From assembly GCF_018614615.1 (NCBI RefSeq), contig NZ_JAGGOK010000031.1, positions 1 to 64,000 of the forward strand: a DNA stretch of 64,000 nucleotides, read 5' to 3'. The notes under the pieces were generated by a model. That model was not told where the DNA came from and did no database searches. It was given only the letters and a program-made list of their open reading frames with translations. The number at the start of each line of letters is the position of its first letter. Within the stretch, counting starts at the first letter, position 1. The translations under genes and the position numbers were made by a program. Below are positions 17,084 through 25,360 of the stretch, in pieces. The stretch comes from Streptomyces sp. ISL-100. Its GTDB lineage: Bacteria; Actinomycetota; Actinomycetes; Streptomycetales; Streptomycetaceae.

Positions 17084-17893
17084 ATGGCTGGCGCCGCATT
17101 GGAAATACGGGATCTGTCGGCGGGATACGGACCCGTGAGGGCGCTGCGACACGTGTCGCTGACGTTGCCCGAGGGGGCCGTGGTCGCCGTACTGGGCAGC
17201 AACGGAGCGGGCAAGTCCACGCTCCTGCGCGCCATCTCCCGCACGCTGTCGTTTCACGGCGGAGCGGTCACCGGAGGCAGCGTCGCCTTCGGAGGCCGGC
17301 CGCTGACCGGACTCTCACCGGACCGGGTGGTGGCCGCCGGGCTGTGCCAGGTGCCGGAAGGGCGCCAGGTGTTCGCGCGGATGACGGTCGCCGACAACCT
17401 GCGCGCCGGCGCACTCGGCTCCACCGGCAACCGCGCCGCCCAGGCCGCCGCACTGCGACGGGTCCACGAACTGTTCCCGGTCCTGGCCGAACGCGCCGGG
17501 CAGCGCGCCGGGCTGCTCTCCGGCGGCGAGCAGCAGATGCTCGCGGTCGCCAGAGCCCTGATGGCCGGACCGAAACTGCTCCTGCTCGACGAGCCCTCAC
17601 TCGGGCTCGCCCCGCTGATGGCGCAGCGGATCGCCGAGACGATCACCGAGATCAACGAACAGGGCACGGCCGTACTCCTCGTCGAACAGAACGCGGCCAT
17701 CGCGCTGCGCCTCGCCTCGCACGCGTACGTGCTCGATGTGGGAGAGGTCGTGCTGTCCGGGCCCGCCGATGAGCTCGCCGCGTCCGACGAGGTACGCCGC
17801 CGCTACCTGGGCGTCGTCGACGAGGAAGCCGCAGCCGACGCCTCCGAGGCCGTGGCGGCCCACCGCACCCTCAGTGTCTGGGAGGGGCGATGA
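17084..17893 (+). CDS. livF: branched-chain amino acid-type ABC transporter ATPase, LivF
   Basis: A 269-residue ATPase that powers uptake. Walker A GSNGAGKST is at residues 38-46, the signature LSGGE at 145-149 and Walker B LLLLDEP at 165-171. It is the LivF-type subunit: the segment CQVPEGRQVFARMTVADNL is characteristic. It leads a five-gene transcript in the order ATPase, ATPase, permease, permease, binding protein, and its stop overlaps the next ATG by 4 bp. The C-terminal tail beyond about residue 235 is longer than in most LivF proteins and acidic. Confidence 0.93.
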   Translation: MAGAALEIRDLSAGYGPVRALRHVSLTLPEGAVVAVLGSNGAGKSTLLRAISRTLSFHGGAVTGGSVAFGGRPLTGLSPDRVVAAGLCQVPEGRQVFARMTVADNLRAGALGSTGNRAAQAAALRRVHELFPVLAERAGQRAGLLSGGEQQMLAVARALMAGPKLLLLDEPSLGLAPLMAQRIAETITEINEQGTAVLLVEQNAAIALRLASHAYVLDVGEVVLSGPADELAASDEVRRRYLGVVDEEAAADASEAVAAHRTLSVWEGR

Positions 17894-18669
17894 GCACCGA
17901 AGCGACGCTGGAAGTAAAGGATCTGACGGTCCGGTTCGCCGGTCTCACCGCGCTGGACGCGATCAGTTTCACCGTACGGCCCGGAACCGTCCACGCCGTC
18001 ATCGGTCCCAACGGCGCCGGCAAGTCGACCTGCTTCAACGTTCTTTCGGGCGTGTACCGGGCGACCTCGGGCAGCGTCCGCTTCGGCGACGACGAGCTGA
18101 CCGGTCTCGCGCCCCACCGCATCGCGGATCTCGGCATCGCCAGGATCTTCCAGAACCTCGCCCTGCCGCCCGGCGCCACCGTCGAGGACAGCCTGATGCT
18201 CGGCCGTCACCGGCTCACCCGTACCGGCTTCGTCGCGGCGGGGCTGAGGCTGCCTTCCGCCGTACGGGAGGAGGCGCGGCACCGCCAACGCGTCCGGGAA
18301 ATCGCCGCGTTCGTGGGGCTCGAAGATCAACTCAGTCGTCCCGCGGGCACCTTGCCGTACGGGCAGCAGAAGCTCGCCGAGCTGGCCCGTGCCCTGTGCA
18401 TGGAGCCCAAACTGCTGCTCCTCGACGAGCCGGTCGCCGGCATGACCGCCGACGAACGACGCGTCACCGCCTCCATCGTCGCGGGCGTACGGGACAGCCT
18501 CGGCATTTCCATCGTGCTGGTCGAGCACGACATGGGGGTCGTGATGCGGCTCGCCGACTCCGTGACCGTCCTCGACTTCGGGCGGCTGATCGCCGACGGG
18601 ACACCCGCGTCCGTCCAGTCCGACCCCGCCGTCGTCCGCGCCTACCTGGGAGAGGAGGCCACCTCATGA
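17890..18669 (+). CDS. livG: branched-chain amino acid-type ABC transporter ATPase, LivG
   Basis: A 259-residue second ATPase. Walker A GPNGAGKST is at residues 39-47, the signature region reads LPYGQQKLAELARAL around 155-169, and Walker B is LLLLDEPVAGM. The PYGQQ form of the signature is the LivG variant. It starts at ATG 17890 within the stop of livF and ends within the start of livH, both 4-bp ATGA overlaps, which indicates tight translational coupling of the transporter subunits. Confidence 0.93.
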   Translation: MSTEATLEVKDLTVRFAGLTALDAISFTVRPGTVHAVIGPNGAGKSTCFNVLSGVYRATSGSVRFGDDELTGLAPHRIADLGIARIFQNLALPPGATVEDSLMLGRHRLTRTGFVAAGLRLPSAVREEARHRQRVREIAAFVGLEDQLSRPAGTLPYGQQKLAELARALCMEPKLLLLDEPVAGMTADERRVTASIVAGVRDSLGISIVLVEHDMGVVMRLADSVTVLDFGRLIADGTPASVQSDPAVVRAYLGEEATS

Positions 18670-19556
18670 CCACCTTCGCCGAGCTTCTCCTCAACGGGAT
18701 ATCGATCGGTTCCGTCTACGCCCTTATCGCCCTCGGCTTCGTGGTGATCTTCCGTGCCACCGAGGTCGTCAATTTCGCCCACGCCTCGCTGCTGCTCGCC
18801 GGCGGCTACGTCACCGCCGTCCTGCACGACGACATCGGCTTCTGGCTCGCGCTGCTCGCCGGGATCGGCGGCGCCGCCGCCGTCGGCGCCGGGGTCGAGT
18901 TCCTGGTGATGCGCCGCTACCGGGGCTCCAACCACAGCGTGCTCGCCATCGTCACCATCGGCGTCGACATCCTCCTCACCACCGAGCTGACCCGGCGCAT
19001 CGGCACTGATGTGCTCGCCCTCGGCGACCCCTGGGGCGACTCGGTGCTGACCATCGGGGGCGTGAGCGTCGCGCACACCCGTATCGCCGCGTTCGTCGCC
19101 GCGGGCCTGCTCATCACGGTCTTCCTGCTCTCCTTCCGCTTCACCTCCTGGGGGGTGGCGATGCGCGCCGCCGCCGAGAACTCCGAGACCGCCGCGCTGA
19201 TGGGCGTACGCCTGGGCAGGGTCTCCCTCGGCGCCTGGGCCGTGGCGGGCGGCCTCGCCGCCGTCGCCGCGCTCTTCCTGACCGTCTTCCCGACGCCGGG
19301 ACTCGAACGCTCCACTTCCCTCGCCGCGCTGAAGGCCTTCCCCGCCGCGATCCTCGGCGGGCTCGACTCCACGACCGGGGCCCTCGTCGGCGGCTTCCTC
19401 GTCGGCATCACCGAGTCACTGGCGACCGGCTACCAGAGCGATCTCACCTTCCTTGGCCGTGGCATCGGCGACCTGGCTCCGTACCTCGTGATGGTCGCCG
19501 TCCTGCTGGTACGCCCGGCCGGCCTCTTCGGTACGAAGGAGCTGGCCCGTGTCTGA
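18666..19556 (+). CDS. livH: branched-chain amino acid-type ABC permease, LivH
   Basis: A 296-residue integral membrane protein with about eight hydrophobic segments. The opening NGISIGSVYALIALGFVVIF and the following EVVNFAHASLLLAGGY are the classic LivH signature. A cytoplasmic loop with RAAAENSETAALMGVRLGRV corresponds to the coupling loop that contacts the ATPases. The start ATG 18666 overlaps the livG stop; the stop overlaps livM by 8 bp. Confidence 0.93.
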   Translation: MTTFAELLLNGISIGSVYALIALGFVVIFRATEVVNFAHASLLLAGGYVTAVLHDDIGFWLALLAGIGGAAAVGAGVEFLVMRRYRGSNHSVLAIVTIGVDILLTTELTRRIGTDVLALGDPWGDSVLTIGGVSVAHTRIAAFVAAGLLITVFLLSFRFTSWGVAMRAAAENSETAALMGVRLGRVSLGAWAVAGGLAAVAALFLTVFPTPGLERSTSLAALKAFPAAILGGLDSTTGALVGGFLVGITESLATGYQSDLTFLGRGIGDLAPYLVMVAVLLVRPAGLFGTKELARV

Positions 19557-20607
19557 ACCGAACAAGCGGACCCGCCGCCTGGCGCTGTGGACCGCCGGAG
19601 CCGTACTGCTCCTCGCACTGCCCTTCTACCTCGACCGCTTCTGGCTCCAGGCCGGGCTCTTCGCGATGGCCGCCGCCATCGGCGCCATCGGCCTCAATCT
19701 CCTCACCGGCGCCACCGGCCAGCTCTCCATGGGCCACGCCTTCTTCCTGGCCGTCGGCGCGTACGGCTACTGCGTCTTCGCCGGGGACGGCACGGGGGCC
19801 CTGACCGGCCTGAACCTGCCCAGCTGGCTCGCGGCAGTGCTCGCGGTGGCGTTGGCCGGGCTCGCGGGCGGCCTCTTCAGCCCCATCGCCGGACGCCTCC
19901 AAGGGGCGTACCTCGGTATCGCCACCCTCGCGCTGATCTTCATCGGCCAGCACGTGCTGTTCAACGCGCACGACCTGACCGGCGGCTTCAACGGCCGCGA
20001 CGTCCCCCCGCTCAGCCTCTTCGGAATCACCTTCGACGAGAGCGAGCTGCTGGTGGCCGCCGTGCCCTTCGGATCCGCCGAGAAGCTCTGGTACGTCGCC
20101 CTGCTCGCCCTGGCCGGCTGCGCGCTCTTCGCCCGCGGCGTGCTGCGCGGCCGCCCCGGGCGGGCCATGAACGCCATCCGCGACCACCGCATCGCCGCGG
20201 GGGTCATCGGGGTGCCCGTCGCCCGCTACCGGGCCGCGGTGTTCGTCCTGTCCTCCATGTACGCGGGGCTTGCGGGCGTGCTGCTCGCGCTGGTCTTCCA
20301 GCGGACCGTGCCGGAGTACTTCGGCATGATCCTGTCCCTCGAATATCTCGCCATGATCGTCATCGGCGGTCTCGGCTCGGTCGCGGGAGCGGTGGTGGGA
20401 GCCGTCTTCGTCTCCCTGCTGCCGCAGCTCCTCACCCGGTACAGCGACGCCCTGCCCCTCGTCTCCGCCCCCGGTACGGGTGGGGTCGCTCCGGGCGAGG
20501 CGTCCCGGTACCTCTACGGCGCCGCCATTGTCGCGGTGGTGCTTTTCCTGCCGGGCGGCCTGGTGCGGCCAGTCTTCCGGCGCAAGACAACAACCTCAGG
20601 GAAGTAA
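19549..20607 (+). CDS. livM: branched-chain amino acid-type ABC permease, LivM
   Basis: A 352-residue permease with about ten hydrophobic segments. The family motif LNLLTGATGQLSMGHAFFLA is near residue 48. The coupling loop carries GRAMNAIRDHRIAAGVIGVP. It starts at GTG 19549, 8 bp inside livH. The C-terminal end PGGLVRPVF is typical. With LivH it forms the membrane channel. The substrate could be branched-chain amino acids, urea, or another small amide; the cassette alone does not decide. Confidence 0.92.
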   Translation: MSEPNKRTRRLALWTAGAVLLLALPFYLDRFWLQAGLFAMAAAIGAIGLNLLTGATGQLSMGHAFFLAVGAYGYCVFAGDGTGALTGLNLPSWLAAVLAVALAGLAGGLFSPIAGRLQGAYLGIATLALIFIGQHVLFNAHDLTGGFNGRDVPPLSLFGITFDESELLVAAVPFGSAEKLWYVALLALAGCALFARGVLRGRPGRAMNAIRDHRIAAGVIGVPVARYRAAVFVLSSMYAGLAGVLLALVFQRTVPEYFGMILSLEYLAMIVIGGLGSVAGAVVGAVFVSLLPQLLTRYSDALPLVSAPGTGGVAPGEASRYLYGAAIVAVVLFLPGGLVRPVFRRKTTTSGK

Positions 20608-20609
20608 CG

Positions 20610-21881
20610 ATGACTACGCGCAACCAGATCACCAGGACCACCGCCGCCACGCTCGCGGCGCTGCTCGCGCTGACCGCGGCCGGGTGCAGCTCGAAGGCGA
20701 AGGAGAAGAAGGACGACGAGGCGGGGGCCGGCGGTGTCAAGACCGGTCAGGGCGTCACGGACAAGACAATCAAGCTCGGTGTACTGACCGACATGACCGG
20801 CGTCTACGCCTCACTCGGCAAGAGCGTCACCCAGGCCCAGCAGCTGTACGCCAAGCAGACCAACGCCGACGGCGGCATCTGCGGCCGGAAGGTCGAACTC
20901 GTGGTGCGCGACCACGGCTACGACCCGCAGAAGGCCGTCTCCGGCTACACCGAGCTGTCGCCGCAGGTCCTCGGCTTCGCCCAGTTCATCGGCTCGCCCT
21001 TCGTGGCCGCCGTCAAGCAGCGCATCGACGGCCAGGACAAGGGCCTGGTCATCCCGCAGGCCTGGTCGGCCTCGCTGCTGGGCAGCCCGTACATCCGCGT
21101 CATAGGCAATACGTACGACGTCGAGACCATCAACGCCATCGACTTCCTGACGAAGGACAAGGGCCTCAAGAAGGGCGACAAGATCGGCCACGTCTACTTC
21201 GAGGGCGACTACGGCGAGAACGCGCTGGCCGGGGCGAAGTACGCGGCCGAGAAGGCGGGGCTCACCGTCGTCGAGCAGAAGATCAAGCCGACCGACAACG
21301 ACATGACGGCCCAGGTCGCGGCGCTCAAGAAGGCCGGCGTCAAGGGGGTTGTCATCAGCGCGGGACCGCGCCAGGCGGCCTCGTTCGTCGGGGTCGCGGC
21401 GGCGGTCAAGCTCCAGGTGCCGATCATCGGCAACAACTCGGCCTTCTCCCCGCAGCTGCTCGCCACCCAGGCCGGACCGGCGCTGACGAAGAACTACTAC
21501 GTCGCCAACCCCACCGAGCCCATCGGCACGGACACCCCGGCCGCCAAGAAGCTCGTCGCCGACTACAAGGCGGCGTACCCCTCGGACGCGCTCGACAACG
21601 GCGTGGTGGCCGGCTGGACGGCCGTCTCGGTCTTCGGCGAGGCGCTGAAGAAGGCGTGTACGTCGAAGGATCTGACCCGGGAGGGCGTCGACAAGGCCCT
21701 GCTGACCATCAACGCGTACGACTCGGGCTTCGGCACCACGCACGACTTCACCGACCCGAAGGCGCCCTCCTCGCGCCAGACGGTCATCCTGCGGCCGGAC
21801 GAGAAGGTGACCGGCGGCACGAAGGTGGTGCGGGAAGCGGAGATCTCGGAAGCCGCCAAGAGCTTCACCGTCGGCGGCTGA
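20610..21881 (+). CDS. livK: branched-chain amino acid-type substrate-binding lipoprotein
   Basis: A 423-residue periplasmic-binding-type lipoprotein. The lipobox LTAAGC places the lipidated Cys at residue 26, followed by a charged linker of Lys/Glu/Asp and Gly to about residue 45. The binding domain starts IKLGVLTDMTGVYASLGK, the Peripla_BP_6 opening. It is last in the transporter operon, 2 bp after livM, which often gives higher binding-protein levels through its own ribosome-binding site (AGGGAAG at 20598-20604). A perfect bidirectional hairpin follows. Confidence 0.92.
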   Translation: MTTRNQITRTTAATLAALLALTAAGCSSKAKEKKDDEAGAGGVKTGQGVTDKTIKLGVLTDMTGVYASLGKSVTQAQQLYAKQTNADGGICGRKVELVVRDHGYDPQKAVSGYTELSPQVLGFAQFIGSPFVAAVKQRIDGQDKGLVIPQAWSASLLGSPYIRVIGNTYDVETINAIDFLTKDKGLKKGDKIGHVYFEGDYGENALAGAKYAAEKAGLTVVEQKIKPTDNDMTAQVAALKKAGVKGVVISAGPRQAASFVGVAAAVKLQVPIIGNNSAFSPQLLATQAGPALTKNYYVANPTEPIGTDTPAAKKLVADYKAAYPSDALDNGVVAGWTAVSVFGEALKKACTSKDLTREGVDKALLTINAYDSGFGTTHDFTDPKAPSSRQTVILRPDEKVTGGTKVVREAEISEAAKSFTVGG

Positions 21882-21899
21882 CAGGCACGGCACAGGGAA

Positions 21900-21943
21900 A
21901 CGAGTGAGGGCCCCGGGGCAGCTGCCCCGGGGCCCTCACTCGT
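21900..21943. terminator. perfect 22-bp-arm palindrome, bidirectional terminator
   Basis: Left arm begins ACGAGTGAGGGCCCC and the right arm ends GGGGCCCTCACTCGT, with complete symmetry across 44 bp and no unpaired spacer (the loop would form from the central bases). It sits exactly between the convergent livK and pssA genes. There is no T tract, as is usual for GC-rich actinobacterial terminators. Confidence 0.85.
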
Positions 21944-21958
21944 ACGTACGCCGGACGC

Positions 21959-22807
21959 TTACGGCAGCTGCGCCGCGCGCGCCTCGCGCCGGTTGTCGCG
22001 GAACGTGTTCACGCGCCGCGCGGTCGCGAAGAGCGGGATGACCGCGCCCATGACCACCTGGAGCGCACAGCCGGTGGCGAGGAGGACCTGGCCGCCGGGA
22101 GCGTCGAACGCCCACGCAGCCAGCAGCCCCATCGCGCCCACGATCCAGGCGAGCATGGCCACCGCGAGGACACCCCGCGGTTTCGGGTACTCGACCCGGC
22201 TCACCATCAGCCACGCGACGCCGATGATGGCGAGCAGGGTGGGGATGAAGGGGAGCTCGAGCAGGACGATCGAGACGACCGTCAGCGCACCGAAGGGGCT
22301 CGGCATGCCCTGGAACATGCCGTCCTTCAGCGTCACGCAGGAGAATCTGGCGAGCCTCAGGACCACCGCCAGCAGCACCACGATCGCCGCCAGCGCCGAA
22401 ACGCGCTGGTGGGCGTCGTCCGCGACCATTCCGTACACCAGCACGAAGTAGGCCGGGGCGAGCCCGAAGCTGATCAGGTCGGAGAGGTTGTCCAGCTCCG
22501 CACCCATCGGCGAGCTGCGCAGCTTGCGCGCCACGAGCCCGTCGCAGAGGTCGAAGATCGCCGCGAGGAGCATCAGGATCACGGCGGTCGCGGCGCTGTG
22601 CCGCGCCATGCCGGTCTCCGCGCTGCCCTGGAGGTGCGGGATGAGGATTCCGGTGGTGGTGAAGTACACCGCCATGAATCCGCAGGTGGCGTTGCCGAGA
22701 GTGAGGGTGTCCGCTATTGACAGCCGCAGAGAGAGCGGCATGTCCTCGGCGTCGGCCTCTTCCTCGACGTCCGGCACCCAGCCGGCCTGAGTCTCAGGAT
22801 CAGTCAC
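21959..22807 (-). CDS. pssA: CDP-diacylglycerol--serine O-phosphatidyltransferase
   Basis: A 282-residue membrane enzyme making phosphatidylserine from CDP-diacylglycerol and serine. The CDP-alcohol phosphotransferase motif is present as DLCDGLVARKLRSS followed by GAELDNLSD, with all four conserved Asp and the Gly. About seven to eight hydrophobic segments follow. Two starts are possible: GTG 22807 (used here) and TTG 22813. Either overlaps the psd stop. Phosphatidylserine is decarboxylated by the coupled psd product to phosphatidylethanolamine. Confidence 0.94.
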   Translation of the reverse strand: MTDPETQAGWVPDVEEEADAEDMPLSLRLSIADTLTLGNATCGFMAVYFTTTGILIPHLQGSAETGMARHSAATAVILMLLAAIFDLCDGLVARKLRSSPMGAELDNLSDLISFGLAPAYFVLVYGMVADDAHQRVSALAAIVVLLAVVLRLARFSCVTLKDGMFQGMPSPFGALTVVSIVLLELPFIPTLLAIIGVAWLMVSRVEYPKPRGVLAVAMLAWIVGAMGLLAAWAFDAPGGQVLLATGCALQVVMGAVIPLFATARRVNTFRDNRREARAAQLP

Positions 22808-23456
22808 GGTCAATTCGAGTCACCCCCGCGGTGGTGACCTGGCCGACCTCGACATCGACCTCGACACCCTCGGGGAGGTAGATGTCGACGCGCGAACCGA
22901 ACCGGATCAGGCCGATGCGCTCGCCCTGCTCGACCTTCGTACCCTGCGGGATGTACGGGACGATGCGGCGGGCGACGGCGCCGGCGATCTGGATCATCTC
23001 GATGTCACCGAGCTCGGTGTCGAAGTGCCAGACAACGCGCTCGTTGTTCTCGCTCTCCTTGTTGAACGCCGGAACGAACCCACCGGGGATGTGCTCGACC
23101 GACGTCACCGTGCCCGCGAGCGGGGCACGGTTGACGTGGACGTTCAGCGGGCTCATGAAGATCGCGACGCGGGTACGTCCGTCCTTCCACGGCATGATGC
23201 TCTGCACCACTCCGTCGGCCGGGGAGATGACCCGGCCCTGAGTGATCTCGCGCTCGGGGTCGCGGAAGAACCACAGCATGCCCGCCGCGAGCGCGGTGGT
23301 GGGCACGGCGACGGCAGCCCAGCGGCCGGACTTGCGAGCCCGGACGAGGCTGAGCGCCGCAGTGGCGACGGTCGGCAGAAGCCACGGCGATGCTCCGCGA
23401 GCAAGGCGTCCATTGAGGAGGCCGTCGCGTGGTGCAGAGGTTTGGCTGTGGGGCAT
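22800..23456 (-). CDS. psd: phosphatidylserine decarboxylase, archaeal-type (PSD-A)
   Basis: A 218-residue proenzyme. It self-cleaves at Gly187-Ser188 in IRFGSRVDIYLP, creating the pyruvoyl group on the small subunit. The conserved Asp is in SPADG (Asp81) and the His in NVHVNR (His107), which with the Ser form the maturation triad. One or two hydrophobic segments at about residues 25-65 anchor it. Length fits the short PSD-A class rather than the longer E. coli type. It overlaps pssA, giving a two-gene phosphatidylethanolamine operon. A possible -10 TACCAT lies about 50 nt upstream of the start. Confidence 0.94.
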   Translation of the reverse strand: MPHSQTSAPRDGLLNGRLARGASPWLLPTVATAALSLVRARKSGRWAAVAVPTTALAAGMLWFFRDPEREITQGRVISPADGVVQSIMPWKDGRTRVAIFMSPLNVHVNRAPLAGTVTSVEHIPGGFVPAFNKESENNERVVWHFDTELGDIEMIQIAGAVARRIVPYIPQGTKVEQGERIGLIRFGSRVDIYLPEGVEVDVEVGQVTTAGVTRIDRD

Positions 23457-23603
23457 GGATGACCTTCGTAGCGGATGATGCCGCGCTGGCAACAGGGGGA
23501 CGGCGGCTTATCGGCGATGGTAGCGGTTGCGGGGCGCAACTGGGCAAGCCAGAAGCCGAGTCGGACGGCCGGAAGCCGACGGCAAAAGCTGCCAGGGTGT
23601 GAT

Positions 23604-23632
23604 CTTTTTCGCGGTGATTTAACCGCAAAAGG
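23604..23632 (-). terminator. probable terminator after the mcd gene
   Basis: CTTTTTCGCGGT and ACCGCAAAAGG pair around a 6-nt loop with one bulged base, just downstream of the acyl-CoA dehydrogenase stop at 23638 and upstream of psd. The AT-rich outer stem would give a U-rich strand in the transcript. Confidence 0.4.
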
Positions 23633-23637
23633 TGCAA

Positions 23638-24843
23638 TCAGCCCTGGAATCGGTACTCCTCGAGGAGTCGCCGGCCGATGATCATTTTCTGGATCTCGGC
23701 GGTACCTTCACCGATGAGCAGCATCGGCGCCTCGCGGTAGAGACGCTCGATCTCGTACTCCTTCGAGAACCCGTAACCACCATGGATACGGAAGGCGTCC
23801 TCGACGACTTCCTTGCAGTATTCGGAGGCGAGGTACTTCGCCATCCCTGCCTCTAGGTCGTTTCGTTCCCCGGAGTCCTTTTTGCGTGCTGCGTTAACCA
23901 TCATCGCATGCGCGGCCTCGACCTTGGTAGCCATGTCGGCCAGCTTGAACTGAATCGCCTGGTGCTGAGCGATCGGCTTGCCGAAAGTGTGACGTTGCTG
24001 GGCATACGAGACACCCAATTCGAACGCACGCTGTGCTACGCCGCAGCCACGCGCCGCCACATTGACGCGGCCGACCTCGACGCCGTCCATCATTTGGTAA
24101 AACCCTCGGCCGGTTGTCCCACCGAGTACACGATTGGCCGGAATGCGCAGTCCGTCCATGATCAGTTCGGTGGTGTCGACGCCCTTGTAGCCCATCTTGT
24201 CGATCTTCCCGGGGATGGTCAGGCCGGGACGCACCTCACCGAAGCCCGGCTCCTTCTCCACCAGGAAGGTCGTCATCTGCTTGTGCGGGGGCGAGCCCTC
24301 GGGGAGACCCTCGTCACTGCGGCACAGGACCGCGACGAGCGTGGACGAGCCGCCGTTCGTCAGCCACATCTTCTGGCCGTTCAGGACGTACTCGTCGCCG
24401 TCCTTCACGCCCTTGGACGTGATCGCCGACACGTCGGAACCGAGCGCCGGCTCCGACATCGAGAACGCGCCCCGCACCTCGCCCAGCGCCATGCGCGGCA
24501 GGAAGGTGTCCTTCTGCTCCTGGGTGCCGTGCTGCTTGAGCATGTACGCCACGATGAAGTGGGTGTTGATGATCCCGGAGACGCTCATCCAGCCACGAGC
24601 TATCTCTTCGACACACAGCGCGTATGTGAGAAGGGACTCACCCAGGCCGCCGTACTCCTCGGGGATCATCAGCCCGAAGAGTCCGAGCTCCTTGAGGCCC
24701 TCGACGATCTCCGTCGGGTACTCGTCGCGGTGCTCCAGCTCGGTCGCGACGGGGAGAATCTCCTTGTCGACGAAGTTCCTGACCGTGGCCAGGATTTCCT
24801 GCTGGATGTCGGTCAGACCGGCGGTCTGGGCGAGACGGGCCAT
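23638..24843 (-). CDS. mcd: acyl-CoA dehydrogenase, probably (2S)-methylsuccinyl-CoA dehydrogenase
   Basis: A 401-residue flavoenzyme of the acyl-CoA dehydrogenase family. Visible signatures are AFSMSEPALGSDVSAITSKG for FAD and substrate binding, QMMDGVEVGRVNVAARGCGV, YAQQRHTFGKPIAQHQAIQ, and the C-terminal DAFRIHGGYGFSKEYEIERL segment with the FAD adenine contact. Its place as the last gene behind ccr-ecm-mcl-mch argues that it oxidises (2S)-methylsuccinyl-CoA to mesaconyl-CoA. Proteobacterial Mcd enzymes are longer (about 540 residues); the short form is usual in actinobacteria. It starts 2 bp after mch. Confidence 0.85.
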   Translation of the reverse strand: MARLAQTAGLTDIQQEILATVRNFVDKEILPVATELEHRDEYPTEIVEGLKELGLFGLMIPEEYGGLGESLLTYALCVEEIARGWMSVSGIINTHFIVAYMLKQHGTQEQKDTFLPRMALGEVRGAFSMSEPALGSDVSAITSKGVKDGDEYVLNGQKMWLTNGGSSTLVAVLCRSDEGLPEGSPPHKQMTTFLVEKEPGFGEVRPGLTIPGKIDKMGYKGVDTTELIMDGLRIPANRVLGGTTGRGFYQMMDGVEVGRVNVAARGCGVAQRAFELGVSYAQQRHTFGKPIAQHQAIQFKLADMATKVEAAHAMMVNAARKKDSGERNDLEAGMAKYLASEYCKEVVEDAFRIHGGYGFSKEYEIERLYREAPMLLIGEGTAEIQKMIIGRRLLEEYRFQG

Positions 24844-24845
24844 GA

Positions 24846-25358
24846 TTACTTCCCCTGCACCTTCGGCTCCGGGCGGCCGGGCTGCTCGCCGCCGCGCTCC
24901 TTGATGTACGTCTCGGTCGGGACCATCACCTTGCGCCGGAACACGCAGACGACGGTGCCGTCCTGCTTGTAGCCCTTGGTCTCGACGTAGACGATCCCGC
25001 GGTCGTTCTTGGACTTCGACGGCGTCTTGTCGAGGACGGTGGTCTCGCCGTAGATCGTGTCGCCGTGGAAGGTCGGCGCGATGTGCTTGAGCGACTCGAC
25101 CTCCAGGTTGGCGATGGCCTTCCCGGACACGTCCGGCACGGACATGCCCAGCAGCAGCGAGTAGATGTAGTTGCCGACGACGACGTTCTTGCCGAAGTCG
25201 GTCGTCTTCTCGGCGTAGTTGCTGTCCATGTGCAGCGGGTGGTGGTTCATGGTCAGCAGGCAGAAGAGGTGGTCGTCGTACTCCGTGACCGTCTTTCCGG
25301 GCCAGTGCTTGTAGACCGCGCCGATCTCGAACTCTTCGTAAGTGCGTCCGAACTGCAT
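24846..25358 (-). CDS. mch: MaoC-family hydratase, probably mesaconyl-CoA hydratase
   Basis: A 170-residue single hot-dog-fold hydratase. The MaoC motif appears around LFCLLTMNHHPLHMDSNYAE with the catalytic Asp/His region, and VGNYIYSLLLGMSV follows. In the pathway it would hydrate mesaconyl-CoA to beta-methylmalyl-CoA, the substrate of the adjacent lyase. Double hot-dog Mch of Rhodobacter is about twice this length, so this protein would act as a dimer. Two bp separate it from the mcl stop and 2 bp from mcd. Confidence 0.82.
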   Translation of the reverse strand: MQFGRTYEEFEIGAVYKHWPGKTVTEYDDHLFCLLTMNHHPLHMDSNYAEKTTDFGKNVVVGNYIYSLLLGMSVPDVSGKAIANLEVESLKHIAPTFHGDTIYGETTVLDKTPSKSKNDRGIVYVETKGYKQDGTVVCVFRRKVMVPTETYIKERGGEQPGRPEPKVQGK

Positions 25359-25360
25359 GA

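Noticed and set aside
17736..18665. Open frame continuous with livH across livG
   Set aside because: It is the third frame of livG. The permease begins at ATG 18666, with a family-typical N-terminus.
19587..21881. 764-codon frame containing the binding protein
   Set aside because: The first 341 codons are a shadow of livM. The lipoprotein starts at ATG 20610 with a signal peptide and lipobox.
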